Positions 47,369 through 58,253 of a DNA stretch of 64,000 nucleotides are shown one piece after another (positions within the stretch are counted from its first letter, which is position 1; each line of letters begins with the position of its first letter). The stretch lies in contig JALIHJ010000005.1 in the NCBI GenBank assembly GCA_022984795.1, forward strand, positions 248,001 through 312,000. The letters are read 5' to 3'. The stretch comes from Fabrea salina. Its lineage: Eukaryota; Ciliophora; Heterotrichea; Heterotrichida; Fabreidae. Below the pieces are notes generated by a model. It ran no database searches, was not told the DNA's origin, and saw nothing but the letters and a program-made list of their open reading frames with translations. The translations under genes were made by a program, and so were the position numbers.

Positions 47369-50300
47369 ATGTCCAAACCTGAACTAGAGTACGGTAGCAA
47401 AGGAATTGTTTCTGACGCTTTAATGAGGTTTGTTTTTTCTTTGAGGAGTTTCTACAAACAACACGAACCTTCGCCTGACAACATTGTTGTCCTTCCAGAG
47501 AAACTCAACTTTGAGTCTTTGCACCAAGAACTCAAAGCTAACTGGCAAAAAGAAACAGCCAAGCAGAACCCCAGCTTTTTAAAGGCTCTTTACCACACAG
47601 TTAAAAAGGACTACTGGATCAGTGTGATTCCAGAGGTCATAGCTGGCACTTTGATGATTAGCATTTCTTTACTGGTAATGCTGTTCATACAATTCTTAGA
47701 AGACCAAGACGCAGAGCTCTACCAAGGCATTCTTTTGTGCTTTGCCTTTGCTTGCCTTAGTTTTTGCTCAACTCTTTGTCTGCACTACGGCATATTCAGA
47801 GGCTTAATTTTAGTTGGCAAAATCAAAAACGTAGTGGCCATGCTGGTCTTTGAAGAAAGTTTGGAGTTCACTCTTCCTGCCATGACTGAAAAGTCTACTT
47901 CAGGCAAGGTAATCAACGTAATCAGCTCTGATCTAGAGTTGCTAGAAATGTTTGTCTCCAGTTTGTTCATCTGGGTAGGTCCTGTAGTTGCTGTAATTGC
48001 TGCTATTGAATTAGGTTTTATCCTGGGCTGGGCTGGTATCATTGGCGTGATTATGGTTATTCTGCATGTTCCAGTTGTGCAGTGCATCAGCAAGTGCATC
48101 ATGAGGGGTAGACTTAGTCTTACGCGGTTCGGAGACAGCCGAGTCAAGCTTATTGAAAACCTTATTGAAGGAATCAAGATTGTGAAGCTTTACGGTTGGG
48201 AGTTTCCTTTCCTGAGTTTCATTGAAGAGCAAAGGACCAAGGAAATCAAGGGCTTCAGAAAAAACGCTAACTTCGTAGTGCTGACTAAACTTCTGAGTTT
48301 TGCAGGGAACGGTTTGGTAGTGCTGGTTACCTTCGCCTTGCATGTAGCTTTTGGAAACGAACTTGAAACTAGCGTGGTGTTTGCCACTATTTCTATACTG
48401 TACTTGCTTCAGTATTTAATGACTCACATAACTGCACTTGGCCTTAAGTCTCTTTACTTAACTCTAGCCACTTGCAGAAGACTTACACAGGCTTTGTTGA
48501 TTCCGAAAGTGTCTCAGAAGAAGACTAGCTCTGGGGAAGTAGGAGTTAGGGTGGAGAAGGCTTCCTTTTCTTGGACGACTCCACAAAACCTTAACACAGA
48601 AAACAACATGCTCACTGAAGAGAGTGCTCCTACTCTTACAAACCTTAACTTTACTGTGGCTGAAGGGGAGCACATTGGCATTGTGGGACCTGTAGGCTGT
48701 GGCAAGTCTTCTCTGTTCTACGCTATACTTAACGAGATCTTCCTCACTGAGGGCACTTTCGAAGTCCAGGGCAGCTGTGCAGTGTCTTCTGAGAACTCTT
48801 GGATTCTTTCAGGCAGTATCCGAGACAACATTGTGATGGGCAAGTCCTTTGAAGAAGACCACTACTGGAAAGTAGTTAAAGGCTGCGACTTAGAAAAGGA
48901 CTTGGAAGTGTTTGAGAAGGGAGACGAAACCATTGTGGGCGACAGAGGCATTACTTTGAGTGGAGGCCAGAAAGCCAGGATCAGTTTGGCAAGGGCTATG
49001 TACGCCCAAGCAGACATACTGCTTTTGGACGACCCCCTGAGCGCAGTGGACGCAGAAGTGAGTGCCCACATTGTGGAGGAAGGAATCAAGGGAGTGCTGA
49101 AACACAACACAGTGCTGCTGGCTACCCACCAAATCCACGTGCTGCCTCACATGGACAAAGTTTTGGTGTTGTCTGAAGGCAGACAAGTGTTTTTTGGGAC
49201 TTACGAAGAACTAATGGTCAGAGAAGACGTTAAAGAAGTGTTGGGGGAACTCTTCGAAAAGGAAGAAAAACAAGAACCCAAAACTGTGCAAGAAAACAAA
49301 GCCCCTGTTAAGAAAGAAAAGGTGAAGATAGAAGAAGAAGAAATTGCCAAAGGGTCTATTCCTCTGAAGGTGTATGCCAGGTACTTCAAACTAGGCTACT
49401 ACTCAGTGCTGGTGTTTTTGCTAGTAGTGCTAATTGTAGTGATTTCGCAAGGCAACTTAATCGGAGTTATTTACTGGATGAACGTGTGGTCAGCTGCTTC
49501 AGACCAAGAAGACTCTTACTACTTAGAAATGCTTGCAGTGATCGTGGGGTGCTTGTACTTACTGGGGTTCTCTCGGTTCGTGTCAATCATCAACGGACTC
49601 ATCACAGCCAACAAAAACATCCACAACCAAGCAATCAAAGGCTTAGCCCTAACTGAAAGTGCCTACTTCGACAAGAACCCCACCGGCAGAATGCTCAATA
49701 GGTTCACTAAAGATGTTTTGATTACAGACGAACCTCTGATGCACTACATGACTGAGTTTATAAACGCTTCAGGATTCTTGTTTGGAGCCACCGTTCTTAT
49801 ATCTTTTGTCTCACCCTTGAACCTAATATTTGTTGTAATATGGGTTGGGCTGATATACTTAGTGTTATCACTATTTTTTGGATACACTAAAGCTTTCAGA
49901 AGAATAGAGTTAGTGTCCAGAAGTCCTTTACTGACAAACCTAAACAACGCAATCATAGGCCTAGCTAACATAAGGTGTTTTGGGTTCCAGGAACTATTTA
50001 AGCTCAAAATGAAAAACGACGCCCAGTACAACTACAGAGCTTTTCTAACATACCATTCATTTTTGAGAACAATAGAAGTTTTTGTGGAGTTGTGCTCTAA
50101 CTTTTTGTTGATTTCAAATGTAGTTATTCTTTTGATACTAAAAGGAGAGCTAGACCCTGAAATCGCAGGACTTAGTCTTAGTGTCACTACTAGCATACTG
50201 GGGATAACTTCTTTATTTGTCAAATCAATTGTCGAAACAGACAACTACATGGCTTCTCCCCAAAGACTAATGGAGTACTCCAACCTAACACCCGAAGGCA

Positions 50301-51088
50301 CCTTTGTCACTGAGAACTCTTTTGAAGTCTCTAAAGGCAAAGTTGAGTTCCGGAACGTCAGTATGAGGTACCGGCCTGGTTTTCCTTTGAGTCTCAAAGA
50401 CACTAACTTTGTGATTCCTGCAGGGTCCAAAGCTGGCATCATCGGCCGCACTGGAGCAGGCAAGTCCACCATTATGCAAGTGCTTTTCCGCCTTGTAGAC
50501 CCTTGCCAAGGAACAGTGTTTTTGGATGACCAAGACTACTCCTTAGCTGGTCTGCACCAACTCAGGAAGCAGATGTCTGTGATTCCGCAAACTGCTTTTC
50601 TGTTCAAAGCTTCCTTCAGAGACAACCTAGACCCTTTCCGAGAGTACTCTGACCAAAAGATCAAGCAGGTCTGCCAAGAAGTTAACTTGGAGTTCTTAGT
50701 CGACAAACTCAACCAAGGCGTAGAAGAAACCAACCTCAACTTGTCAGCAGGCCAAAAACAACTAGTGTGCTTAGCCAGAGCCATTCTGCGCGAAAACAAC
50801 ATTGTGATGATGGACGAAGCCACTTCCAACGTAGACCACGAAACCGACAAGTTCATTCAAAAAAAGATCAAAGAAAAGTTCAGTGGCAAAACCCTCCTAG
50901 TGATAGCGCACCGACTAAGAACCATTGTAGACAGTGACTTAATCCTGGTGATGGACGAAGGCTCTTGTAAAGAAGTAGGAACTCCAGCTGAACTCGCCCA
51001 AGACCCCAACAAACTCTTTGCCAAAATGATTTCCCACACAGGTCCCCAGGAGTCCCAGGTACTCCTCCGCAAAATATTCAATAGTTAA
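47369..51088 (+). CDS. ABCC/MRP-type ABC transporter
   Basis: 1239 aa from the Met at 47369 (MSKPELEYGSK); the frame is open to 47306, but that part lies inside the divergent gene. Layout TMD1-NBD1-TMD2-NBD2 without TMD0, as in short MRPs. NBD1 has Walker A GPVGCGKSS (~440), signature LSGGQKARISLARA and DDPLSAVDAEV; NBD2 has GRTGAGKST, signature LSAGQKQLVCLARA, and MDEATSNVD with catalytic Glu. NBD1 has Asp after the Walker B (DD), the usual ABCC asymmetry with one degenerate site. Members export glutathione conjugates, organic anions or peptides; the substrate is not readable. Confidence 0.95.
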   Translation: MSKPELEYGSKGIVSDALMRFVFSLRSFYKQHEPSPDNIVVLPEKLNFESLHQELKANWQKETAKQNPSFLKALYHTVKKDYWISVIPEVIAGTLMISISLLVMLFIQFLEDQDAELYQGILLCFAFACLSFCSTLCLHYGIFRGLILVGKIKNVVAMLVFEESLEFTLPAMTEKSTSGKVINVISSDLELLEMFVSSLFIWVGPVVAVIAAIELGFILGWAGIIGVIMVILHVPVVQCISKCIMRGRLSLTRFGDSRVKLIENLIEGIKIVKLYGWEFPFLSFIEEQRTKEIKGFRKNANFVVLTKLLSFAGNGLVVLVTFALHVAFGNELETSVVFATISILYLLQYLMTHITALGLKSLYLTLATCRRLTQALLIPKVSQKKTSSGEVGVRVEKASFSWTTPQNLNTENNMLTEESAPTLTNLNFTVAEGEHIGIVGPVGCGKSSLFYAILNEIFLTEGTFEVQGSCAVSSENSWILSGSIRDNIVMGKSFEEDHYWKVVKGCDLEKDLEVFEKGDETIVGDRGITLSGGQKARISLARAMYAQADILLLDDPLSAVDAEVSAHIVEEGIKGVLKHNTVLLATHQIHVLPHMDKVLVLSEGRQVFFGTYEELMVREDVKEVLGELFEKEEKQEPKTVQENKAPVKKEKVKIEEEEIAKGSIPLKVYARYFKLGYYSVLVFLLVVLIVVISQGNLIGVIYWMNVWSAASDQEDSYYLEMLAVIVGCLYLLGFSRFVSIINGLITANKNIHNQAIKGLALTESAYFDKNPTGRMLNRFTKDVLITDEPLMHYMTEFINASGFLFGATVLISFVSPLNLIFVVIWVGLIYLVLSLFFGYTKAFRRIELVSRSPLLTNLNNAIIGLANIRCFGFQELFKLKMKNDAQYNYRAFLTYHSFLRTIEVFVELCSNFLLISNVVILLILKGELDPEIAGLSLSVTTSILGITSLFVKSIVETDNYMASPQRLMEYSNLTPEGTFVTENSFEVSKGKVEFRNVSMRYRPGFPLSLKDTNFVIPAGSKAGIIGRTGAGKSTIMQVLFRLVDPCQGTVFLDDQDYSLAGLHQLRKQMSVIPQTAFLFKASFRDNLDPFREYSDQKIKQVCQEVNLEFLVDKLNQGVEETNLNLSAGQKQLVCLARAILRENNIVMMDEATSNVDHETDKFIQKKIKEKFSGKTLLVIAHRLRTIVDSDLILVMDEGSCKEVGTPAELAQDPNKLFAKMISHTGPQESQVLLRKIFNS

Positions 51089-51108
51089 GCTAAAAGTGGT
51101 TAATCTAA

Positions 51109-54051
51109 CTAGCAGTGCTTTGAAATAATGGCTGAAACCAACTGTTCTTCAATGTCTTCGCCTTCCTTGTCAATGGTAGTGGAGCCAGTTCTATCTACTA
51201 GAGTAATAGTGTTTTCCCTAGTTTCCAAAATATTGCCAACAACTAGGTCTACTCCATACTTATAAATTGCAGCATGGCAGTTCTTATCCAGCTCAACGGG
51301 GTCTGTTTCAAGTTTAAAAGAAACCACAAGTGACTTAGGACAGCAGAACTTAAATACTCCTAGCTTTTTAGGAACTTGAGTCAAGTCAATCTGGAGACTG
51401 GACTCATCACTCTTGATCTTGTGGAGGGAAGGTTTTTCATAAGTATAGTCACTGACTGCCGCTGCAAGGAAAAACACCACTTTTTCTTGGAAAGGCTTAG
51501 CACAGCTTGCAATGGCTTCTATTTTGCTCAGGTACTCTTTGACACTCAAAAAGTTCAGAATCAGCAGTTTCTTGGAGTCTTGGTAGTGCCGCAGCTCTGT
51601 TAAACTGGCATCTAATTGCAAGTCCCTTGAACTAACTAGGTTATCCTGAGTGAACTTCCTCACAAAGGGTTTCTGGGAAATGTCTCTGCTTAAGAAAAGC
51701 ACACTGTAACCTTTCTTCAAAAAGTACTCAGCACTAGCTGCTCCCCTTTTTCCAGTTGAAAAGTTCTCAATTGACCTAACAGTGTTTGCCTCCAAGGGCA
51801 CTGAAGTGCCCCCAGAAGTGATCACAGCTACTTTTTCTTGTTCTTGGAGGAACTGAGTAACTTCGAGTTTAAAGCCCTCAAGGTTCTCAACTTCTTGGGT
51901 TTCAAAGATGAGTTGCAGGCAGTGCCTAGTAGCCGCATTCATAGCTGGAATTCCTTCGTCCCAAGAAACATTTCCCTCTTCTTGAGACAAGTTAGATTCA
52001 GGGTCAAGTGGCAAATCCGAAACATAGTATAAAAACCTACTTGCGATGCTTTTAGAAATAAATCCTGCGTCAATTGCTTGCTGGATTGCCTGCGCAAAGA
52101 AGCAGCCTTCCATTTCAAGTCCTACACAACCTTGCAAGTACAAGTAGTACTTAAGCAGTGTGGAGTTCTGCAAAACAGTTCCTGCTACAGTAAGCATAGG
52201 ACCCACGTGCACTCCACAGTTCCCCATCTGAGCTAATTTTTGAGGGTCAACTCCGTTAGGGTTTGCTCTAGTAACTACACTAGTTGAGTCATCGTAGAAC
52301 TTAGTTGCTACTAAAATATCAGTGCGTTTTCCTTGAAGTCCTCCGGCTTTACCGATGATGTTGTATGAGTTCACTGATTTGCCAAACAAAAGGTTAAGAC
52401 AAACCACAATATCGCTGCACTGCTTGCCAAAAGTATAGCCTAAGTTAACAAGCAAGTGCATAGGACCTCTTGGCTCAGGAACGAAGCTGGGGTCTGAGAG
52501 CTCTGGGTTTAGCTTACTGATGTTGACCAGTAGCACTTTGACTCCTGTCATTTCAGTTTCTTCAATCCTAAAGATTCCAGCTTCAGCTTCTTTTTGAGCC
52601 CTGATCTGAGCTTCTTCAGGAAACGCTTTAAAGTAGTAGTAGCCCATAGCTGCGAGTTTGTCTGTTTCGTTGGTGAACTCCTTAGTTTTAAGAGTGATTC
52701 CTGAACTCTGGAACCAAGTTTCGATCTTTTCTTTAGACTCAAACAAGTAAGGACTGATGCAGTTCATAAGGGTTCTGGTGCTTCCTTGAATAACGTCCAC
52801 AGTAAGCCCTTTGTTAATGGCTTCAGCAACACTCATGCACCCCAAACCTAAGGCTTGTTGGCATCCTTGCCAAAGTCTCCTAGCCCACCTTTCACTTGAG
52901 TCAGCAGACAAGTGGCACTCTGGAATGTTTACTGTAACCTTGTAATCTTCGTGGTGGACAAAGGTTTCAATCAGTTTTTCAGAGGTGTTTTCAGGCCAAA
53001 GGTCCTTGAGGCCTTCAATGATTTCTTGGGAAACAGGCAGTTGGGTGTAGTCCCTAGTGGTCAAGATGGTGCTTATCACAGAGTGTGACTGAACTAAGTG
53101 TCTAAGTTTGCGGGCTTCTATAATGTGGATGCAGATGTTGGACAAAAAGTCCATTAAGTCAGACTCAAGTTCTCTCAAAATAACTATGTTTTTGCCGTGG
53201 ACAATCCGGTACACAGTGCGGGCTCTTGCAGAACTGCCTACGGGCGACAGCAAGTGAGGACTTTTAAGGCACTCATGAAGTTTAGTGGTGACGTGGTATA
53301 TAAAGGTGTTGGTGATTTCGTCAGGGAGTCTCCTGATAGCGTACTTCCAGGCTGAGAAGTCGATTTCTTTAGACTTGGCTTTGGGGTGGAGTGAAGACTC
53401 CATTCTTTTGAAGATCTTCACCAAAGGCTTCAGTTCTATTTCTCCACTCTGGGCTCCTTCTGTCACGTACATTTTGAACTTGTGGAGGGGCAGAAAGATA
53501 TGCATCTTGTTAACTAAGTTCCGGGAAATCATCACTGAGAACTGAGTTTCAGGCACAATTATTCTAAGCAGAACTTGGGCTTCGATCATCAAGTAAATAG
53601 AGTCAGGGACTGCGTTGGCTATTAAGTACTTTTTGTTTCCAAAAAGACAAGAGTCAATTCCAAACGAGTCACCAGGCAAAAGAGCTTCAGTGAAGGTTTG
53701 GTCTTTGTCTAGGGCCAAGGCCTTTCCTTCAATAACTACTCCGCACCTCAGGGTGCAGTCTCCGTTGATTGAGCATATAATGTCGTTGGGGTTCCTGCAC
53801 TTCATAAAAGTTGAGTTCTTGAGAAGAAAGTCCCTGTCAGACTCTCCTAAGTAGCAAAAAGGAGGAGTGGCTGAAAGAATTTGGTAGGACTTTTCCTTGT
53901 CGTAGTCCACACTCTCTATGTTTTCCTTCAACTTGTGAGGTTTGCTCATGAACGACTTAAGCACTTGCTTAGCTTGCCGAAGGTCCACTTCTATATCTGC
54001 TTGTTCTATTAAAGTTGACAAAAAGCCTTTGTTCTTTTTAAGTGACTCCAT
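51109..54051 (-). CDS. cNMP-binding-like / nucleoside-phosphorylase-like / PPCS fusion protein
   Basis: 980 aa. Residues ~60-195 look like a cyclic-nucleotide-binding beta-barrel ([11 protein letters not shown]...[15 protein letters not shown]) but lack the phosphate-binding Arg motif. Residues ~200-490 are uncharacterised. Residues ~500-730 resemble the purine nucleoside phosphorylase / MTA nucleosidase fold ([34 protein letters not shown] near 646). Residues ~740-980 are a phosphopantothenoylcysteine synthetase domain ([50 protein letters not shown]). PPCS joins phosphopantothenate and cysteine in CoA synthesis. The frame is uninterrupted and has no intron. I know no described protein with this domain order. 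It ends in TAG. Confidence 0.82.
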   Translation of the reverse strand: MESLKKNKGFLSTLIEQADIEVDLRQAKQVLKSFMSKPHKLKENIESVDYDKEKSYQILSATPPFCYLGESDRDFLLKNSTFMKCRNPNDIICSINGDCTLRCGVVIEGKALALDKDQTFTEALLPGDSFGIDSCLFGNKKYLIANAVPDSIYLMIEAQVLLRIIVPETQFSVMISRNLVNKMHIFLPLHKFKMYVTEGAQSGEIELKPLVKIFKRMESSLHPKAKSKEIDFSAWKYAIRRLPDEITNTFIYHVTTKLHECLKSPHLLSPVGSSARARTVYRIVHGKNIVILRELESDLMDFLSNICIHIIEARKLRHLVQSHSVISTILTTRDYTQLPVSQEIIEGLKDLWPENTSEKLIETFVHHEDYKVTVNIPECHLSADSSERWARRLWQGCQQALGLGCMSVAEAINKGLTVDVIQGSTRTLMNCISPYLFESKEKIETWFQSSGITLKTKEFTNETDKLAAMGYYYFKAFPEEAQIRAQKEAEAGIFRIEETEMTGVKVLLVNISKLNPELSDPSFVPEPRGPMHLLVNLGYTFGKQCSDIVVCLNLLFGKSVNSYNIIGKAGGLQGKRTDILVATKFYDDSTSVVTRANPNGVDPQKLAQMGNCGVHVGPMLTVAGTVLQNSTLLKYYLYLQGCVGLEMEGCFFAQAIQQAIDAGFISKSIASRFLYYVSDLPLDPESNLSQEEGNVSWDEGIPAMNAATRHCLQLIFETQEVENLEGFKLEVTQFLQEQEKVAVITSGGTSVPLEANTVRSIENFSTGKRGAASAEYFLKKGYSVLFLSRDISQKPFVRKFTQDNLVSSRDLQLDASLTELRHYQDSKKLLILNFLSVKEYLSKIEAIASCAKPFQEKVVFFLAAAVSDYTYEKPSLHKIKSDESSLQIDLTQVPKKLGVFKFCCPKSLVVSFKLETDPVELDKNCHAAIYKYGVDLVVGNILETRENTITLVDRTGSTTIDKEGEDIEEQLVSAIISKHC

Positions 54052-54080
54052 TTATCAGAAATCCTTAGTTACAAAACCAT

Positions 54081-56681
54081 TTAATTCTTAGGAGGCTGGA
54101 TTGCACTTAGCAAATCCACAATTGCACTGAAGTGAGGGCGCTTCTCAGGGTCGCTTCTCCAACACATGCCCATTAGCTTGAGCAAGGCTTTAGGACAGTT
54201 AGGAGGGATTACTTCTAAGTCAGGGCGTTCGTGGCCATTCAGTACCTTGTCCCTGATTTCTTCGTGACTAAGTCCTTTGTAAGGCACTTCCCGCGTAATG
54301 ATTTCGTACATCACTATAGCGAAGGAGTAAACATCTGCTTTAAGAGTGTAGTTGCTAGTAGTAAGTACTTCAGGAGCCATCCAGTGACAAGTTCCCAAAG
54401 ACCCAGTCATGTACATTTCTTCAGTGTAACTTTTAGACAACCCGAAGTCACTTACTTTAAGGTTGATTTGGTCAGTTACATGCTGGAGTGGAGAGTCAAG
54501 AAGCACGTTAAGTGACTTAAGGTCTCTGTGGATAAAGGAGTGGCTGTGCAAGAAGTTCATCGCCCTAGCTATGTCTGAGCACATTTTGAGCTTTTGTTCC
54601 CAAGAAATAAATACTTGCTTTTTTCTATGGAGTAAATGGAACAAGTCCCCTCCAGAACAGTACTCAGAAACTATAGTGAGAGGGTTCCCTAAGTAAGCAC
54701 CCAAGAAAAGCACCAAGTTAGGGTGTCTTAGTTTAGCAACTATAGTTACTTCTCTTCCAAACTCTTTTAAGTTCCCAGACTCTACTTGCTTCAGCTGCTT
54801 AATAGCAACCTGGGTTTTGCGGTAAGCTCCAAGCCAAACTTCACAAGAGCTTCCTTTTCCAATTTGTCTGATTTTCTTGACTTCGTTGATGTCGATTTCC
54901 CAGTTTTCCAGGGACTTGTTTACGAACTTTTTAAAGTTAGATACACTTTCTTGGGAAAGGTCAATAAGGTCGCACTGGAAAAGGTTAGAGTTGGGCCCTT
55001 CTTGTCCTGGGTTCTGCTGAAGAGTCATGGGACTGAAGCCTTGCTGGAGAGAGTAGTAAGGCGACTCTTGGGTTTGCTCCACTTCTTCAGTTTCGTTCAA
55101 ACTAACTGAACTCTCTGAAACTTGGGACAAGGGGTTGTCTATCAAAAGCTCAGGAAAGGACTCAATTGAAACTGGACACGGCGGCATACACTGTCTGTCA
55201 AGTTCAAACAAAGTTTTGGCTTTGTGGTACACCTTGAGGTACTCGGACTTGTAGTCTGGAAGCATTTGGATGTGGGGGTTCACAACTTCCAACAGCCGAA
55301 CTTGCTCCTTGATCAAGGAGTACCTCAGTGTTCTACGCAAATCGTCTAAAGCAGACTTCTGGGCAAGTATTTCTTGGGACTTAATCAGTAAGTTCCAGTA
55401 ACTAAGTAACTGTTCAAGTAACCGAATGCTGCCTTCTCTAGACAAGGTTTGGAAGTTTTCTTGCTTGATCACAAACCTTCCGTTCAGAACAGCCATGTTT
55501 TCATTGGTGATGTAGTACTTTTCTTTGATAGTTGAAGCAAGTGCATTGGTCATTCTGCGGAAAAGGTCGTTTTTAAGAGGGTGCCCGGGCCTCACACAGC
55601 AGTAGGACTCTATGTAGTTAACTACTTCAATCACTCCTGGCCTGCTTTCGTAGACTAGCAAAGGCCCGTCTTGCAAGTAACTAAAAAGCAACAAACAAGC
55701 CTTCAGTCTGTACTGGGGGTTCTCGAGGCCTTGCAAGTTCATTATTTCGGAGTAAAACTTTGGAATCTTTTGGGTTTTGGCCCAGGCTTTTTCCACTAAT
55801 TTCTTCAAAAATGCATCTCTTCCTGTATTTACAAAGTTGCGAATCAACTTCACAGTGGACCTGCCAGACTTGAACCTGTAGAGTCCTCTAGACTTAAAGC
55901 AACACAGTTTGCAGCTTTCCAAACCCTGTGGCTTTTGCTCTTCGAACTTACTTAGAATGTTTTCAATGTCAGCCCTTGTAGAAGGGTTGGGGTTAAGCAT
56001 CATGCCCAGCAAGTCCCTTATTTTCCAAGGAACTTCTTGACTAATTTCGAACTTGCCTTGTTTTTGGGCTTCTTGGTTTTCAAAAGGCACCTTTTCAAAC
56101 ACCATGTAGTACAGAAGCATGCCCAGTCCCCAAATGTCCACTTTGGTGTCCAAGGACAAGTGAGGGTTCATGTCCAGCATCTCAGGTGCCTTCCACTTGG
56201 GGTCTCCTCCTTCTCCACCTGTTTCCATTTCAGTCAAGTTGGCGTACATTTCAGTGCTGTGCTCAAACCCACTGATTTTAAAGCACCCCTCTAGTTCAAA
56301 AACATTCTCAGGCACAAGGTTCCTGTGGAGAATAGGAACTGACCGAGAGTGCATGTGCTTGACTGCCACTGAAAGTTGGTAGAGTGCTTTAAGTGGGTCT
56401 GGAGGTCGCTTGTCAGCCAAGGTGTGTGTACAGAACTCGTAAAGCATCATGAAAGGCTGGGTAGTGACTGCTTGCAGTGAAATAATGTGGGGGTGGGGAT
56501 TCAGTTCTTTTAGAAGGTGCACTTCGTTATGCAGCAGTCTTTTTCTGTGGATGGAAGGGGAAGGAACTGACTTAAGTAAGTAAGATATTGGGGAAGTGGT
56601 GTCCTGGCAGATGTAGAGTTCTTCTGACAACTGGTGAGACACCTCAACGTTTCGGCCTTGAATGTTTAAACTCATCTCCAT
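54081..56681 (-). CDS. NAK-type pseudokinase / ENTH-like / TKL kinase fusion
   Basis: 866 aa from the Met at 56681 (MEMSLNIQG; a Met at 56675 is also possible); the open frame to 56819 overlaps the divergent gene. Residues ~25-275 resemble the NAK/AAK1/GAK kinases (HEVHLLKEL-like start, HRNLVPENV, SGFEHS, WKAPEMLD), but HRD is HRN and DFG is SGF, so it is inactive. Residues ~300-400 look like a helical ENTH/ANTH or VHS-type domain (RDAFLKKLVEKAWAKT...RLKACLLLFSYL). Residues ~600-866 form an intact TKL kinase (IGKGSSCEVWLG, VAIK, HRDLKSLN, SDFGLSKS, GTCHWMAPEV). The first two parts suggest clathrin/endocytic membranes, the last a signalling output. Confidence 0.85.
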   Translation of the reverse strand: MEMSLNIQGRNVEVSHQLSEELYICQDTTSPISYLLKSVPSPSIHRKRLLHNEVHLLKELNPHPHIISLQAVTTQPFMMLYEFCTHTLADKRPPDPLKALYQLSVAVKHMHSRSVPILHRNLVPENVFELEGCFKISGFEHSTEMYANLTEMETGGEGGDPKWKAPEMLDMNPHLSLDTKVDIWGLGMLLYYMVFEKVPFENQEAQKQGKFEISQEVPWKIRDLLGMMLNPNPSTRADIENILSKFEEQKPQGLESCKLCCFKSRGLYRFKSGRSTVKLIRNFVNTGRDAFLKKLVEKAWAKTQKIPKFYSEIMNLQGLENPQYRLKACLLLFSYLQDGPLLVYESRPGVIEVVNYIESYCCVRPGHPLKNDLFRRMTNALASTIKEKYYITNENMAVLNGRFVIKQENFQTLSREGSIRLLEQLLSYWNLLIKSQEILAQKSALDDLRRTLRYSLIKEQVRLLEVVNPHIQMLPDYKSEYLKVYHKAKTLFELDRQCMPPCPVSIESFPELLIDNPLSQVSESSVSLNETEEVEQTQESPYYSLQQGFSPMTLQQNPGQEGPNSNLFQCDLIDLSQESVSNFKKFVNKSLENWEIDINEVKKIRQIGKGSSCEVWLGAYRKTQVAIKQLKQVESGNLKEFGREVTIVAKLRHPNLVLFLGAYLGNPLTIVSEYCSGGDLFHLLHRKKQVFISWEQKLKMCSDIARAMNFLHSHSFIHRDLKSLNVLLDSPLQHVTDQINLKVSDFGLSKSYTEEMYMTGSLGTCHWMAPEVLTTSNYTLKADVYSFAIVMYEIITREVPYKGLSHEEIRDKVLNGHERPDLEVIPPNCPKALLKLMGMCWRSDPEKRPHFSAIVDLLSAIQPPKN

Positions 56682-56706
56682 GTTCGTAGGGAAGATTACT
56701 AATAAT

Positions 56707-58239
56707 ATGTCTTCAAGTGACCCAGAAAGTGAACCTAGTCTAAAAGTAAACTTAGCTCCTGAGGTTCCCTTCAACCTCCCAGAAACTCCCCAAGAACAGC
56801 CTTCCAACCTCCAGTGCACATCCTACTCCAAGCACGAATTCAACAAGCAATTTTACACTTTGCAGAACTATGGCTATGCAACTGACCCTTCAGACACTTC
56901 CCAACTCACTTTGTCCAACCCTAACCCCCACACTCAGTGGCGCAGTGTTTACCAAAAACCCACAAAAACCCAAAAAGAGTACAAGCAAATTCTTAAGCAC
57001 ACCAGAGTTAAGAACGAAGACCCTGGGAGTTCCCAGTTCACAGGACCCTGGGCAATGTACTCAGGCGAAGAGTCCCTTTACGAAGGCAGGTTCCAAGAAA
57101 TTTCTTCCGAACAAAAAGCCCAGCTTGACTTAAAGGAACAAAGAAGAGTCAAAGTTTTGGAAGAAAATAAACAACTACCCACTTACCCAGACTACGAGTC
57201 CTCTGAAATTACACTAAAAGAACCCAAAGCCACCTTTCACGGTGAAGAATTTAGAGACTACCAGGGAAGAAGTTTTGTCTTTCCACCTACCGACTTGAAA
57301 CCTGATGACTTGCACGAAGCTTACTTGCCCAAAAGGTGCGTCCAGGTGCTACATGGCCATACTCAAGCTGTGCAAGCTGTTAAGTTCTACCCAGTTTACG
57401 GACACTTGCTTTTAAGTGCAAGTTTAGACAACACAGTTAAGATCTGGAGCGCAACTGGGAAAAGGAAGTGCATACAGACCTACGAAGGACACTCCAACGT
57501 AGTAAGGGACATTTGCTGGAACTACGACGGAACTCAGTTTTTGTCTTGCTCCTACGACCGCCTCATAAGGCTCTGGGACACCGAAACAGGCAAAGTGCTT
57601 TGCACTTTTACTTGCCGAAAAATCCCCTACTGCATTCGGTTCAATCCAGACCCTGACAAAAACACTGCTTTCATTGCAGGCACTGCAAACAGAAACATTG
57701 TCCAGTACGACACCAACACAGGCAAAAAAGTCCAAACCTACGAAGAACATTTAGGGGCTGTGAATTCAGTTTGCTTTGTGGACGAAAACCGCAAGTTCAT
57801 TTCTTGTTCTGACGACAAAAAAGTGTTTTTGTGGGAGTTTGGCAACCCCATCGTAGCTAAACACATTTCAGAACCTAGTCTGCACGCAGTGGCCTACACA
57901 AGTCTCCACCCCAGCTCTAGGCATTTCCTGGGGCAGTGCTTAGACAACAACATAGTGGTCTTTGAAGCCAGAGGAGGTTTCCGTATGAACCGACGCAAAA
58001 AGTTCACAGGCCATGACTCTAAGGGCTACGGCTGCGCCATTGCTTTGTCTCCAGACGGACAATACGTGTGCAGTGGCGACGCTAACGGGAAAATGTGGTT
58101 TTGGCACTGGAAAACAGCTAGGAACTACAGAACTTTAGAAGCCCACCAAGACGTGTGTTTGGGAGTGGACTGGCACCCTATTTTTTCCTCTACAATTGCT
58201 AGTTGTGGGTGGGACGGTCTGATTAAGATTTGGGACTAG
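56707..58239 (+). CDS. CDC40: Splicing factor PRP17/CDC40 (WD40)
   Basis: 510 aa from the Met at 56707 (MSSSDPESEPSL), which leaves a 25-nt divergent spacer. The N-terminal third has the PRP17 hallmarks (GPWAMYSGEE, DYQGRSF, LPKRCVQVLHGHTQAV), followed by seven WD40 repeats ending SCGWDGLIKIWD, the usual PRP17 C-terminus. PRP17 joins the spliceosome for the second catalytic step. This matters in a genome whose introns are 15-16 nt long. The stop is TAG. Confidence 0.93.
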   Translation: MSSSDPESEPSLKVNLAPEVPFNLPETPQEQPSNLQCTSYSKHEFNKQFYTLQNYGYATDPSDTSQLTLSNPNPHTQWRSVYQKPTKTQKEYKQILKHTRVKNEDPGSSQFTGPWAMYSGEESLYEGRFQEISSEQKAQLDLKEQRRVKVLEENKQLPTYPDYESSEITLKEPKATFHGEEFRDYQGRSFVFPPTDLKPDDLHEAYLPKRCVQVLHGHTQAVQAVKFYPVYGHLLLSASLDNTVKIWSATGKRKCIQTYEGHSNVVRDICWNYDGTQFLSCSYDRLIRLWDTETGKVLCTFTCRKIPYCIRFNPDPDKNTAFIAGTANRNIVQYDTNTGKKVQTYEEHLGAVNSVCFVDENRKFISCSDDKKVFLWEFGNPIVAKHISEPSLHAVAYTSLHPSSRHFLGQCLDNNIVVFEARGGFRMNRRKKFTGHDSKGYGCAIALSPDGQYVCSGDANGKMWFWHWKTARNYRTLEAHQDVCLGVDWHPIFSSTIASCGWDGLIKIWD

Positions 58240-58253
58240 TTAAGTAATATATT

